Positions 53,936-62,866 of a DNA stretch of 64,000 bases are shown here, one piece after another. The translations under genes were made by a program, and so were the position numbers. Origin of the DNA: Croceivirga lutea (GTDB taxonomy: Bacteria > Bacteroidota > Bacteroidia > Flavobacteriales > Flavobacteriaceae); contig NZ_JACJUK010000002.1 in assembly GCF_014235875.1 (NCBI RefSeq), positions 496,001-560,000 of the forward strand, read 5' to 3'. The notes under the pieces are model-generated. The model worked only from the letters and a program-made list of their open reading frames with translations. It searched no databases and was not told the DNA's origin. Numbering within the stretch: position 1 is the stretch's first letter; every line of letters starts with the position of its first letter.

Positions 53936-54928
53936 CTACACAAATTGATGGTTACCAAATTTTTCTAAAACCTCATCAAAAGCAGCAAAAACGTCAGAAG
54001 CATCATCACTAGTCACCATTTTCATGCGGTACTCTTTAAAATGCGGTATGCCTTTAAAATAGTTGGTGTAGTGTCTACGTGTTTCAAAAACACCGAGTTT
54101 TTCACCTTTCCAATCTATAGACATTTGCAAATGTCTTCGTGCAGCTTGCACACGTTGTTCCATTGTAGGAGGGGCTAAATGCTCGCCAGTCTTAAAAAAA
54201 TGTTTTACTTCATTAAAAAACCAAGGATTACCAATACTAGCGCGCCCAATCATTGCACCGTCTAATCCATACTCATCGCGCATTTTAACAGCAGCTTCCG
54301 GCGTAGCTACATCACCATTACCAAACACCGGAATATGCATTCTCGGGTTGTTCTTTACCTCAGCTATTGGTTTCCAGTCTGCCTCACCCTTATACATTTG
54401 AACTCGGGTTCTACCGTGTATAGAAATAGCTTTGATACCCACATCTTGTAATCGTTCTGCAACATCTACAATTTGAATAGAATTACTATCCCAGCCTAAT
54501 CTAGTTTTTACAGTGACCGGCAGTTTGGTGCGTTTAACCATAGCTTCGGTTAGCTTTACCATTAAGGGTATATCTCTTAAAATACCCGCCCCAGCATTTT
54601 TACAAACCACTTTTTTTACTGGACACCCAAAATTTATATCGATAATATCAGGATTTGATTTCTCAACAATATCAATGGCTTGTAGCATAGAGTCTAACTC
54701 TGAGCCAAATATTTGAATACCTACCGGGCGTTCTTTTTCGTAAATGTCTAGTTTAATTACGCTTTTTGCTGCATCTCTAATCAAACCTTCAGAAGAAATG
54801 AACTCCGTATACACAACATCCGCACCATTTTCTTTACATAACGCTCTAAAAGGTGGGTCACTAACATCTTCCATTGGTGCTAACAACAATGGAAAATTGG
54901 GTAGTTGTATATTGCCGATTTTGGGCAT
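53936..54928 (-). CDS. dusB: tRNA-dihydrouridine synthase (Dus)
   Basis: 330 aa FMN enzyme that reduces uridine in tRNA D-loops. TIM-barrel motifs: LLLAPMEDVSDPPFRALCKENG, DIINFGCPVKKVVCKNAGAGILRD (the catalytic Cys region), VKTRLGWD, SIHGRTRVQMYKGEADW and GNGDVATPEAAVKM. Best match is the DusB group, so the symbol is provisional. Convergent with the FtsX gene, 4 nt apart. Confidence 0.9.
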   Translation of the reverse strand: MPKIGNIQLPNFPLLLAPMEDVSDPPFRALCKENGADVVYTEFISSEGLIRDAAKSVIKLDIYEKERPVGIQIFGSELDSMLQAIDIVEKSNPDIIDINFGCPVKKVVCKNAGAGILRDIPLMVKLTEAMVKRTKLPVTVKTRLGWDSNSIQIVDVAERLQDVGIKAISIHGRTRVQMYKGEADWKPIAEVKNNPRMHIPVFGNGDVATPEAAVKMRDEYGLDGAMIGRASIGNPWFFNEVKHFFKTGEHLAPPTMEQRVQAARRHLQMSIDWKGEKLGVFETRRHYTNYFKGIPHFKEYRMKMVTSDDASDVFAAFDEVLEKFGNHQFV

Positions 54929-54973
54929 TTCAATTTTTTTTGGGGTGCGAAATTACAAAAAACTGAAAAACAA

Positions 54974-57391
54974 TCAGTCTTTAGATTCCAATCGCTCACG
55001 CTCTTTCTTACTGATTTCGCGTTCGTTATCTTCTAATCTAAAGTTTCCGAAGTTATAGGTAAAGCCTACGCGCACAAATTGTGTTTCTGGTCTTCTACGG
55101 TAAAAATTATCCTGATTAAAATATTTAGAAGTATACGTGGGTATGTATTGCTCTAAAATATCTTCAGCAGTAATAGATACAACGGCTCTATTACTCCATA
55201 ACGATTTTCGAAGCCCTACAGATAAGTTTAACTGTTCATCTTGCAAATAGGTTCCAAAAATAAAATCAGACAAATACGTAAGGGTTACTTCACCAGAAAA
55301 AGTACCATCGTTAGATAATGTTAAATAATTAGCCCAATAAGCGTAGACCCCATCTACCTCATTTGTGAATACCTCATTGTTACTTTCTACGGCAGTAATA
55401 TCTAAATCTTCATGAAAAAGAGAAACATACGCATATACATACCACGGGTCTAAAATGCTTTTGCTTAACGTTATATCTAGACCATAAGAGGTACTGCCTA
55501 ATACATTTTGCTTGAGTTCTCTCAAGGTTAGATTTTGATTGTCTTGAAAAACCAAATCATCTATAAGACGGCCATTGTCTCTATAATACACATCAAAAAA
55601 CAGCTCGCTATTAAAAGTGTAATTAAAATTAAAATTGTTAGTAAAACTGGCCTGTAAACCGGCATTACCTTCTTCAAAATCATTTTCATTAAAGAAGTTT
55701 CTAAAGGGATTTAAATCGTTATATTTTGGTCTGTCTAAACCCCTGCTATAGTCTATAGCAAAGCTATGCTTGTCTGATGGTGAGTGTAAAATATAAACTG
55801 AAGGAAATAGTTCAAAAAACTCTTGGTTATTTACCGCTCCAAGACTTAAAGAGGTTCCTTTAGCATCTGTATACTCTCCTCTAAGCCCCGCTTTAATCGA
55901 CCATTTATCCCAACTTTGAACCATGGAAACGTAACCTGCATAAACCGTTTCATCATATAAAAAGTTATCAGATAAACCCGCATTCACAGACTCGTCTGAG
56001 CCTTGAAAATTTAAGTAATCAATCTGGTTTTGAGAATCTATCACTGAAGCTTTTACCCCAGTATCAAAAGAGCCTTGACCAACTGGAGTGGTAAAATCTA
56101 TCTGGCCGGTGTAAATATTTATGTCTTGATTAGAATCTGTATCAAAACTAAAATCTCTTAAAAATTGACCTGAATCATCAAAATAATTTGAAGCTATAGT
56201 TTGAAAAAACTGTTGATTAAAATCTGTAAAATGGCCATTTACATCCAACTTTGTTCCTGGATTTTTAAAGCGATGCGTATACGTTACATCAGCGGCAAAA
56301 TTTACATTATCAGCACTAATTGAATTAGCTGTGGTAAATGTTGAATCTAAGGTGTTTTGGTTGTTTAAAATAGTGGTTAATACATCACTACTCCATGTCT
56401 GATTTGGATTGTTTAGATAGTTTGCAGTTACATTAATGCTGTTATTATCATCAAAATAATAATCAATAATTGTGGTAGCATTATGTGCTTTAGAACGTTT
56501 AATCTCTTCAATATTAGTGTCCCAACTAGAAAAGATTTCATCAGAATCATTAATAAAATTTATACCCTTTGCTGTTTTACGCAATTCCTTTTTTGGATTA
56601 AAACTATAATTTGCAAAGAGGTTGAGTTTTTCGGTTTTAAAATAATGACTGGTTCCAAGACTATATTTAGGAAAAACCGCTTGGGTGTAGGTTCCGTTCA
56701 CATTGCCCTTATAACCCGGTGTTAATCCTTTATTAGTGATTATGTTTAAAACTGGCCCGCCTTCAGCATCAAAATTTGCAGGCGGATTAGGTATTACTTC
56801 AATAGATTTTACGTTTTGACCAGAGAACCCTTCCAGTAAATCTTTTACCTCATCACTACTTAATTGTACTTTTCTGCCATTTAAGTACACCGTAGCATCA
56901 TTACCTCTTATGGTTAAAGCATCTTGGTTTATTATTACCCCAGGCGTATTTCTTAAAATATCCCATGATGTTCCTTGAGAGACAACAGTATTTTCGACCG
57001 TAAAAACCAAACGGTCATTTAATCGCTCAACTTTTGGTTTTGTGGCAGTGACCACAACCTCATCTAAGTTTTCTGTAGCATTAGGTATTATTAAAGCACC
57101 TAAAGAAATATTGTCTTTTACATCAATAGCCAAGGGCGTAGAGCCTGTACCAACATAACTTGCTTGTAATAAATACAAGTTTGGTGAAATTCCTTCTAAG
57201 GTAAATAGCCCTTCATCATCTGCTGATGTGCCGTTTACAAATGTTGAATCTGCGGCGTTTAACAACAAAACGTTTGCAAATGCTACAGGTTGATTGTCTT
57301 GGTCAATTACTTTGCCCTTAATGTAAAATTCTTGAGAATTTGCATAAAGAGTGCAGGCAAGCACAGCAATTAAGGTTAGTGCCTGTTTCAT
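54974..57391 (-). CDS. TonB-dependent-receptor-like outer membrane protein
   Basis: 805 aa with signal peptide (cleaved near Ser19-Gln20), an N-terminal CarboxypepD_reg-like domain (GKVIDQDNQPVAFANVLLLNAADSTFV, about residues 25-95), a plug domain (NTPGVIINQDALTIRGNDATVYLNGRKVQL), and a beta-barrel to the C-terminal YTFNFGNFRL-like strand. Resembles outer-membrane beta-barrel family 3 proteins of Bacteroidota; ligand unknown. No SusD partner. Promoter: TAGATTTG on the minus strand at 57412-57419. Confidence 0.87.
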   Translation of the reverse strand: MKQALTLIAVLACTLYANSQEFYIKGKVIDQDNQPVAFANVLLLNAADSTFVNGTSADDEGLFTLEGISPNLYLLQASYVGTGSTPLAIDVKDNISLGALIIPNATENLDEVVVTATKPKVERLNDRLVFTVENTVVSQGTSWDILRNTPGVIINQDALTIRGNDATVYLNGRKVQLSSDEVKDLLEGFSGQNVKSIEVIPNPPANFDAEGGPVLNIITNKGLTPGYKGNVNGTYTQAVFPKYSLGTSHYFKTEKLNLFANYSFNPKKELRKTAKGINFINDSDEIFSSWDTNIEEIKRSKAHNATTIIDYYFDDNNSINVTANYLNNPNQTWSSDVLTTILNNQNTLDSTFTTANSISADNVNFAADVTYTHRFKNPGTKLDVNGHFTDFNQQFFQTIASNYFDDSGQFLRDFSFDTDSNQDINIYTGQIDFTTPVGQGSFDTGVKASVIDSQNQIDYLNFQGSDESVNAGLSDNFLYDETVYAGYVSMVQSWDKWSIKAGLRGEYTDAKGTSLSLGAVNNQEFFELFPSVYILHSPSDKHSFAIDYSRGLDRPKYNDLNPFRNFFNENDFEEGNAGLQASFTNNFNFNYTFNSELFFDVYYRDNGRLIDDLVFQDNQNLTLRELKQNVLGSTSYGLDITLSKSILDPWYVYAYVSLFHEDLDITAVESNNEVFTNEVDGVYAYWANYLTLSNDGTFSGEVTLTYLSDFIFGTYLQDEQLNLSVGLRKSLWSNRAVVSITAEDILEQYIPTYTSKYFNQDNFYRRRPETQFVRVGFTYNFGNFRLEDNEREISKKERERLESKD

Positions 57392-57411
57392 ATAGTGTTT
57401 GGGTTTCCTGT

Positions 57412-57419
57412 CAAATCTA
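57412..57419 (-). promoter_or_regulatory. -7 box of the TonB-receptor-like gene
   Basis: TAGATTTG, a perfect TAnnTTTG on the minus strand, with a leader of about 15 nt to the ATG. Confidence 0.5.
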
Positions 57420-57473
57420 CTAAAATAATTGAATGTGTAATTACAAGAAGCATTAAAGGGCGTTCAAATAAAC

Positions 57474-57481
57474 TATATTTG
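57474..57481 (+). promoter_or_regulatory. -7 box of lepA
   Basis: TATATTTG, a perfect TAnnTTTG, with about 25-30 nt of leader before the ATG at 57514. Confidence 0.5.
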
Positions 57482-57513
57482 CACATTGCAAAGAATGCTC
57501 TTTAGAAGTTGCT

Positions 57514-59310
57514 ATGAAGAATATCAGAAACTTTTGCATTATTGCTCATATAGACCATGGTAAAAGTACTTTGGCTGACCGCCTTTTAGATTTTACCGGT
57601 TCGGTTACTGAGCGAGAAAAGCAAGACCAGTTATTAGACAGTATGGATTTGGAGCGTGAGCGAGGTATTACCATAAAAAGCCACGCCATTCAAATGGAAT
57701 ATATATACGAAGGTGAAACGTATGTGCTTAATCTTATTGACACCCCTGGACATGTAGATTTCTCTTATGAAGTTTCACGATCTATTGCAGCCTGTGAAGG
57801 GGCGCTATTGGTTGTAGATGCCGCGCAAAGTATTCAAGCACAGACCATTTCTAACTTATACTTGGCACTAGAAAACGACTTAGAGATTATACCAGTGCTG
57901 AATAAGGTTGATTTACCAAGTGCTAACCCTGAAGAAGTAACAGACGATATTGTTGATTTATTGGGCTGTGACCCTGAAGAAGTTATTCCGGCCAGTGCTA
58001 AAACAGGTATTGGTATAGAAGAAATTTTAAAAGCAATTATTGAGCGTGTTCCTGCTCCTAAAGGTGACCCAGCTGCACCTTTACAAGCCTTGGTTTTTGA
58101 CTCTGTTTACAACCCATTTAGGGGGGTAGAAACGTATTTCAGAATTTTAAATGGTGAACTTAAAAAAGGACAAAAAATTAAATTCATGGCAACTGGCAAA
58201 AGCTACTTTGCTGATGAAATTGGCACTTTAAAATTAGTGCAACACCCAAAACAAAAAGTTTCTACTGGTGACGTAGGGTATTTAATTACCGGTATTAAAG
58301 ATGCTCGTGAGGTTAAAGTAGGTGATACCATTACGCTAAATGAGAATCCTTCTCAAAATCCTATAGCTGGTTTTGAAGATGTAAAACCAATGGTTTTTGC
58401 GGGTATTTATCCTGTAGATACAGAAGATTTTGAAGAACTGCGTTCTTCAATGGAAAAATTACAGCTTAATGATGCTTCTCTTGTTTTTACTCCTGAAAGT
58501 AGTGCTGCATTAGGATTTGGTTTCCGTTGCGGATTCTTAGGAATGCTGCACATGGAGATTATTCAAGAGCGCTTAGAACGTGAGTTTAACATGACAGTTA
58601 TAACCACGGTACCAAACGTTAGTTATCACGCATTTACTACTAAAAATACAGAAGAAGCTGTTATTGTTAATAATCCTTCTGATTTACCAGACCCCTCAAC
58701 TTTAGACCGCGTTGAAGAGCCTTATATTAAGGCTACTATAATTACAAAGTCTGACTTTGTGGGCAATGTTATGTCTTTGTGTATTGATAAACGAGGGCAA
58801 ATTACCAACCAAACATATTTAACCACAGAGCGTGTTGAATTAACTTTTGATATGCCATTGGCAGAAATTGTTTTTGACTTTTATGACCGCCTAAAAACCG
58901 TATCAAAAGGCTACGCCTCTTTTGACTATGCGCCTATTGGTATGCGTGTTTCTAAATTAGTTCGTGTAGACATTTTATTAAATGCACAACCTGTTGATGC
59001 ATTGTCTGCCTTAGTTCATTTTGATAACGCTCACACCATTGGAAAGAAAATGTGTGAAAAGTTAAAAGAATTAATACCAAGACAGCAATTTGATATTCCG
59101 ATACAGGCCGCAATTGGTTCAAAAATTATTTCTAGAGAGACCATAAAAGCGTTACGAAAAGACGTTACTGCAAAATGTTACGGTGGTGATATTTCACGTA
59201 AACGTAAGTTGTTAGAAAAGCAGAAAAAAGGTAAAAAACGTATGAGGCAAGTAGGTAATGTTGAAATACCGCAACAAGCGTTTATGGCCGTTTTAAAACT
59301 CAATGATTAA
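57514..59310 (+). CDS. lepA: Elongation factor 4
   Basis: 598 aa translational GTPase that acts on stalled or mis-translocated ribosomes and in 30S biogenesis. G1 [13 protein letters not shown]2 [12 protein letters not shown]3 [10 protein letters not shown]4 NKVDLP, G5 SAKTGIGI, then EF-G-like domains II, III, V and the LepA-specific C-terminal domain ([24 protein letters not shown]). Full length. Confidence 0.97.
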   Translation: MKNIRNFCIIAHIDHGKSTLADRLLDFTGSVTEREKQDQLLDSMDLERERGITIKSHAIQMEYIYEGETYVLNLIDTPGHVDFSYEVSRSIAACEGALLVVDAAQSIQAQTISNLYLALENDLEIIPVLNKVDLPSANPEEVTDDIVDLLGCDPEEVIPASAKTGIGIEEILKAIIERVPAPKGDPAAPLQALVFDSVYNPFRGVETYFRILNGELKKGQKIKFMATGKSYFADEIGTLKLVQHPKQKVSTGDVGYLITGIKDAREVKVGDTITLNENPSQNPIAGFEDVKPMVFAGIYPVDTEDFEELRSSMEKLQLNDASLVFTPESSAALGFGFRCGFLGMLHMEIIQERLEREFNMTVITTVPNVSYHAFTTKNTEEAVIVNNPSDLPDPSTLDRVEEPYIKATIITKSDFVGNVMSLCIDKRGQITNQTYLTTERVELTFDMPLAEIVFDFYDRLKTVSKGYASFDYAPIGMRVSKLVRVDILLNAQPVDALSALVHFDNAHTIGKKMCEKLKELIPRQQFDIPIQAAIGSKIISRETIKALRKDVTAKCYGGDISRKRKLLEKQKKGKKRMRQVGNVEIPQQAFMAVLKLND

Positions 59311-59742
59311 TTAATTTCTTTGACAGGAAAGGCCCTCAAACTCAATATCGTTATTTGGGTTTGAAATAAAAACATCGATGGCACTGTCTAACGAAACACC
59401 TTGTGTATTAGAAAGTAGTTGCCCGTCTATAGTTACACCTTCATCAGTGCTACAAACCTCAAATTCATTTACATTGGGGCCGTCACAAATGGCGCATGCA
59501 CTTGAAACCGATATGCTCTCACATACTGTATTTGCGGCCTCCTCAAAAGAAATGTCTTCTACAAGTTCTCCTGTTTCAATAGTTTCTCCTTCAACTACTA
59601 AAGATATTTGACCCATACCGTCTGTACAGATTTCAACTCCTTCTACCTCACAGCTAATACATCTGCTACCAGAATCTCCTTTTTCACAAGAGAAAAAAAC
59701 TATTGAGGCCAGCATTACTATTTTAAAATTTTTTACTTCCAT
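59311..59742 (-). CDS. Cysteine-rich hypothetical lipoprotein
   Basis: 143 aa from the ATG giving MEVKNFKIVMLAS; an upstream in-frame ATG would add a non-signal tail. The lipobox VFFSC (Cys19) suggests a lipoprotein. The mature protein carries further cysteines arranged as CISC, ICTD, VCES and ACAICDGP, plus EVCSTD and LSCQ near the C-terminus, spacing that suggests disulfides or metal binding. Family not recognised. Stop codon directly abuts lepA. Confidence 0.65.
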   Translation of the reverse strand: MEVKNFKIVMLASIVFFSCEKGDSGSRCISCEVEGVEICTDGMGQISLVVEGETIETGELVEDISFEEAANTVCESISVSSACAICDGPNVNEFEVCSTDEGVTIDGQLLSNTQGVSLDSAIDVFISNPNNDIEFEGLSCQRN

Positions 59743-59943
59743 AGTGTTGATAATTAATGGCTTATTACTGGAAATAAAAGTATTGTCTGTATGTAGATTT
59801 TGAAATACCTTGTTAGTTGTATTTTTTTCTAATGGTTTTCCTTTAGATTCTAGAAAAATAAATATGCTGGGCAAAAAAGAGGCAATACCCTTTTAATGTT
59901 TACTGTAGTAAAACACTTATTTACTTAAAAGAAGTAGCAGGTC

Positions 59944-61794
59944 TTAAACCGTTTCTACATCTTCATCATTATCAGTGTCTAAAACTTTGCCGAGGTATAC
60001 CAGTTTGTAACCTTCGGTAATGTCGTTAAATTCTTTGCTGAAAGAGGGTATTATTTTTAAATCGCCTTCTGGGTCTTTTAAAAATATGGGAACGGTATTA
60101 TTATCTGCCTTAGTAATTTCAATTAAGGCATCATATTCCTCTTTATTTTTTATTTCTATTTCGTTAACTGATGGGTAGCTTCGAACAGCATCTGTAAGCT
60201 TTATAAAATCATCTGTATGACTAAACAAACCTATTTCTGGGTTATTGTTTGGGTCATTCATTTCATCAGCATCAATAAGTCTAAACGCTCCATTTTCACC
60301 AAAATCTTTAGTGAACTTTTCAATGGCGTATTTATTAATATCTGAGTTGCCGGTCATTGCCATTACATACCCCACATCACTTAATTCCAAAAAATCGGTT
60401 AACGAATCTGAATAAATATTTGCATTAATGGCTTCTATGCCTAATTTTTTGGCCTTATCTACGTTGCTTTGATTATTATCAATCAACACCACATGGCGGT
60501 TGTTCTTTTTTAAATAATTCGCTATTAATCTAGAAAGTTTTGACGCTCCAATAATTAAAATACCTTCTGATTTACTCAAGAAAACACCAACCAATTTAGC
60601 AACCAATCTAGCCGTAGTAGCATTTAATAAAACCGTTCCTAATACTATCATGAATACTAGGGGAACTATGTATTCTGCGCCTTTTACCCCTTGTTGTAAT
60701 AATTTGGAGCCAAAAAGAGACGCAATACCTGCGGCTACAATACCTCTGGGACCTACCCACCCAATAAAAACTTTTTCATTCCATTTTAAACCAGACCCTT
60801 GCGTGCTTAAGAAAACCCCTAGCGGTCTTACCACAAAGACAACAACAACAAACAACAAAATTGTTTTCCAGTCTAATAATAGTTCTAGGTCAGCTGTATC
60901 AATATTTGCTGCAAGCAATATAAATAAGATAGATATTAATAGTACACTAAGCGATTCTTTAAAATAGAGTAATTCTTTAAGGTTTGGTAAATTCTTGTTA
61001 CCCAATACCATACCCATAACCACAACGGCCAATAAACCAGATTCGTGAGCAAACAAATCTGATTCTACAAACACCAATAAAACTGCGGATAAAGACACTA
61101 CATTTAATAAGTAATGCGGAATAAAATTCTTTTTAATAGCAAAGGCCAGCGCATGTGCAAAAGTGAAACCAAAAGTGGTTCCAAACAATACTATTTTACC
61201 AAACTCTATAAGCGCTGTTTGTGTATAACCAGCATCACCACCTACACTTATAAATTCAAATACCAAAACAGCTACTAACGCACCTATAGGATCAATTAAA
61301 ATACCTTCCCATTTTAATACTGTTGAGACATCTTTTTTTAACGGAATGTTTCTTAAAATTGGGGTAATTACTGTTGGGCCGGTAACTATAATTAAGGCTG
61401 CGAACAAAAATGAAATTTGCCAAGACAAGTCAAAGATAAAATGAGCTGCCATACCTGCTCCAAAAAAGGTTATCACAGACCCTAATGTTATCAGTTTTGT
61501 TATTACCGGTCCTACATTGGCAATTTCGGCTCTTTTTAGGGTTAAACCACCTTCAAAAAGAATGATACTTATAGCTAAAGAAGTAAAATAATAGAGCGTT
61601 TCACCTGGGAACAATCCCTTTTTGCCTGTCCATATTGGCTCTATTAGTTTAGTACCATCTTCTGTATATAAAGTAGAGATAGGGCCGACTAATAATCCTA
61701 TCAAAATTAAAGGAAGTATAGCAGGTAGTTTTAAACGCCATGCTACCCATTGAGCTATGATACCTAAGATTACAATTCCGGCAAGTTCGAGCAT
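59944..61794 (-). CDS. Monovalent cation:proton antiporter with TrkA-N domain (CPA family)
   Basis: 616 aa. Residues about 1-400 contain 12-13 transmembrane segments of the Na+/H+ exchanger fold (GLLVGPISTLY, LFEGGLTLKRAEI, VTGPTVITPILR). From about residue 413 a cytoplasmic Rossmann TrkA-N domain follows (GILIIGASKLSRLIANYLKKNN..VVLIDNNQ), and a short C-terminal part may be TrkA-C-like. Layout resembles CPA1-type NhaP/KefB-like K+ or Na+ antiporters; the ion is unknown. Gene stands alone. Confidence 0.88.
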   Translation of the reverse strand: MLELAGIVILGIIAQWVAWRLKLPAILPLILIGLLVGPISTLYTEDGTKLIEPIWTGKKGLFPGETLYYFTSLAISIILFEGGLTLKRAEIANVGPVITKLITLGSVITFFGAGMAAHFIFDLSWQISFLFAALIIVTGPTVITPILRNIPLKKDVSTVLKWEGILIDPIGALVAVLVFEFISVGGDAGYTQTALIEFGKIVLFGTTFGFTFAHALAFAIKKNFIPHYLLNVVSLSAVLLVFVESDLFAHESGLLAVVVMGMVLGNKNLPNLKELLYFKESLSVLLISILFILLAANIDTADLELLLDWKTILLFVVVVFVVRPLGVFLSTQGSGLKWNEKVFIGWVGPRGIVAAGIASLFGSKLLQQGVKGAEYIVPLVFMIVLGTVLLNATTARLVAKLVGVFLSKSEGILIIGASKLSRLIANYLKKNNRHVVLIDNNQSNVDKAKKLGIEAINANIYSDSLTDFLELSDVGYVMAMTGNSDINKYAIEKFTKDFGENGAFRLIDADEMNDPNNNPEIGLFSHTDDFIKLTDAVRSYPSVNEIEIKNKEEYDALIEITKADNNTVPIFLKDPEGDLKIIPSFSKEFNDITEGYKLVYLGKVLDTDNDEDVETV

Positions 61795-61976
61795 TTCAAA
61801 AAATTTGAATCGGTAAAATAATGCTTTTATTTAAAAGATATGTTGAGCGTATTTTAAGTTTACCACCTAAAAAATAACTTAAACCCATTGGATTTTGTTA
61901 AAAATCAAATAATAAAACCGTGTTTTTAAGGCAAATACTAAATGCATTCTTATTTTGCATGTCACTTAAAAACTGA

Positions 61977-62840
61977 ATGAAACTATATACTGTAGAAAAC
62001 GGGAACTTTAAACTCGATGGTGGCGCTATGTTTGGCGTTGTTCCCAAAACCTTATGGTCAAGAACAAACCCTGCAGACCAAAACAATCAAATTGATATTG
62101 CTGCGCGAAGTTTACTCATTGAAGATGGTAACCGATTAATTTTAGTCGACACCGGATTAGGCAATAAACAATCTGAAAAGTTTTTTAGTTACTACAACCA
62201 ATGGGGAGACTACAATCTTGATGATTCTCTTAAAAAGCATGGTTTTCATCGAGATGATATTACTGATATCTTTTTAACCCATTTGCATTTTGACCATTGT
62301 GGCGGTTGTATACAATGGAATAAAGACCGAACTGGTTATGAACCCGCGTTTAAAAACGCTCAGTTTTGGACCAATAAAGACCACTGGAAATGGGCAACAG
62401 AACCTAACGCTAGAGAAAAGGCCTCTTTTTTAAAAGAAAATTTACTGCCCATGCAAGAAAGTGGTAGACTTAATTTTATTGAAAAAGGGGAGTCTCGTTG
62501 GTTAGAAAACTCAGAATTGGGTTTTGATATTTTATTTGTTGACGGTCATACAGACAAACAAATGCTACCTATTCTTAATTACAAGGGGCATAAAGTGGTT
62601 TTTATGGCTGATTTAATTGCTACTGCAGGTCATATTCCTTTACCGTATGTAATGGGGTATGATACCAGACCACTATTAACATTAGACGAAAAAAATGACT
62701 TTTTAAATAAAGCCGTGTCTGATAATTACATACTCTTATTTGAGCACGATGCTCATAATGAGTGTTGTACACTTAAAAATACCGAAAAAGGAGTGCGATT
62801 GAACGAAATCTACTCTTTTGACGAAATATTTAATTCATAA
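61977..62840 (+). CDS. MBL-fold metallohydrolase
   Basis: 287 aa metallo-beta-lactamase-fold hydrolase. Metal motif HLHFDH gives His102, His104, Asp106 and His107; downstream DGHTDKQMLPI and the C-terminal FEHDAHNE supply the remaining ligands. Resembles quorum-lactonase or RNase-like soluble MBL proteins rather than true beta-lactamases; substrate unknown. Just upstream of the S8 protease gene (27 nt). Confidence 0.88.
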   Translation: MKLYTVENGNFKLDGGAMFGVVPKTLWSRTNPADQNNQIDIAARSLLIEDGNRLILVDTGLGNKQSEKFFSYYNQWGDYNLDDSLKKHGFHRDDITDIFLTHLHFDHCGGCIQWNKDRTGYEPAFKNAQFWTNKDHWKWATEPNAREKASFLKENLLPMQESGRLNFIEKGESRWLENSELGFDILFVDGHTDKQMLPILNYKGHKVVFMADLIATAGHIPLPYVMGYDTRPLLTLDEKNDFLNKAVSDNYILLFEHDAHNECCTLKNTEKGVRLNEIYSFDEIFNS

Positions 62841-62866
62841 TAAAAGTTTTAGTTTAAAATATTAAC

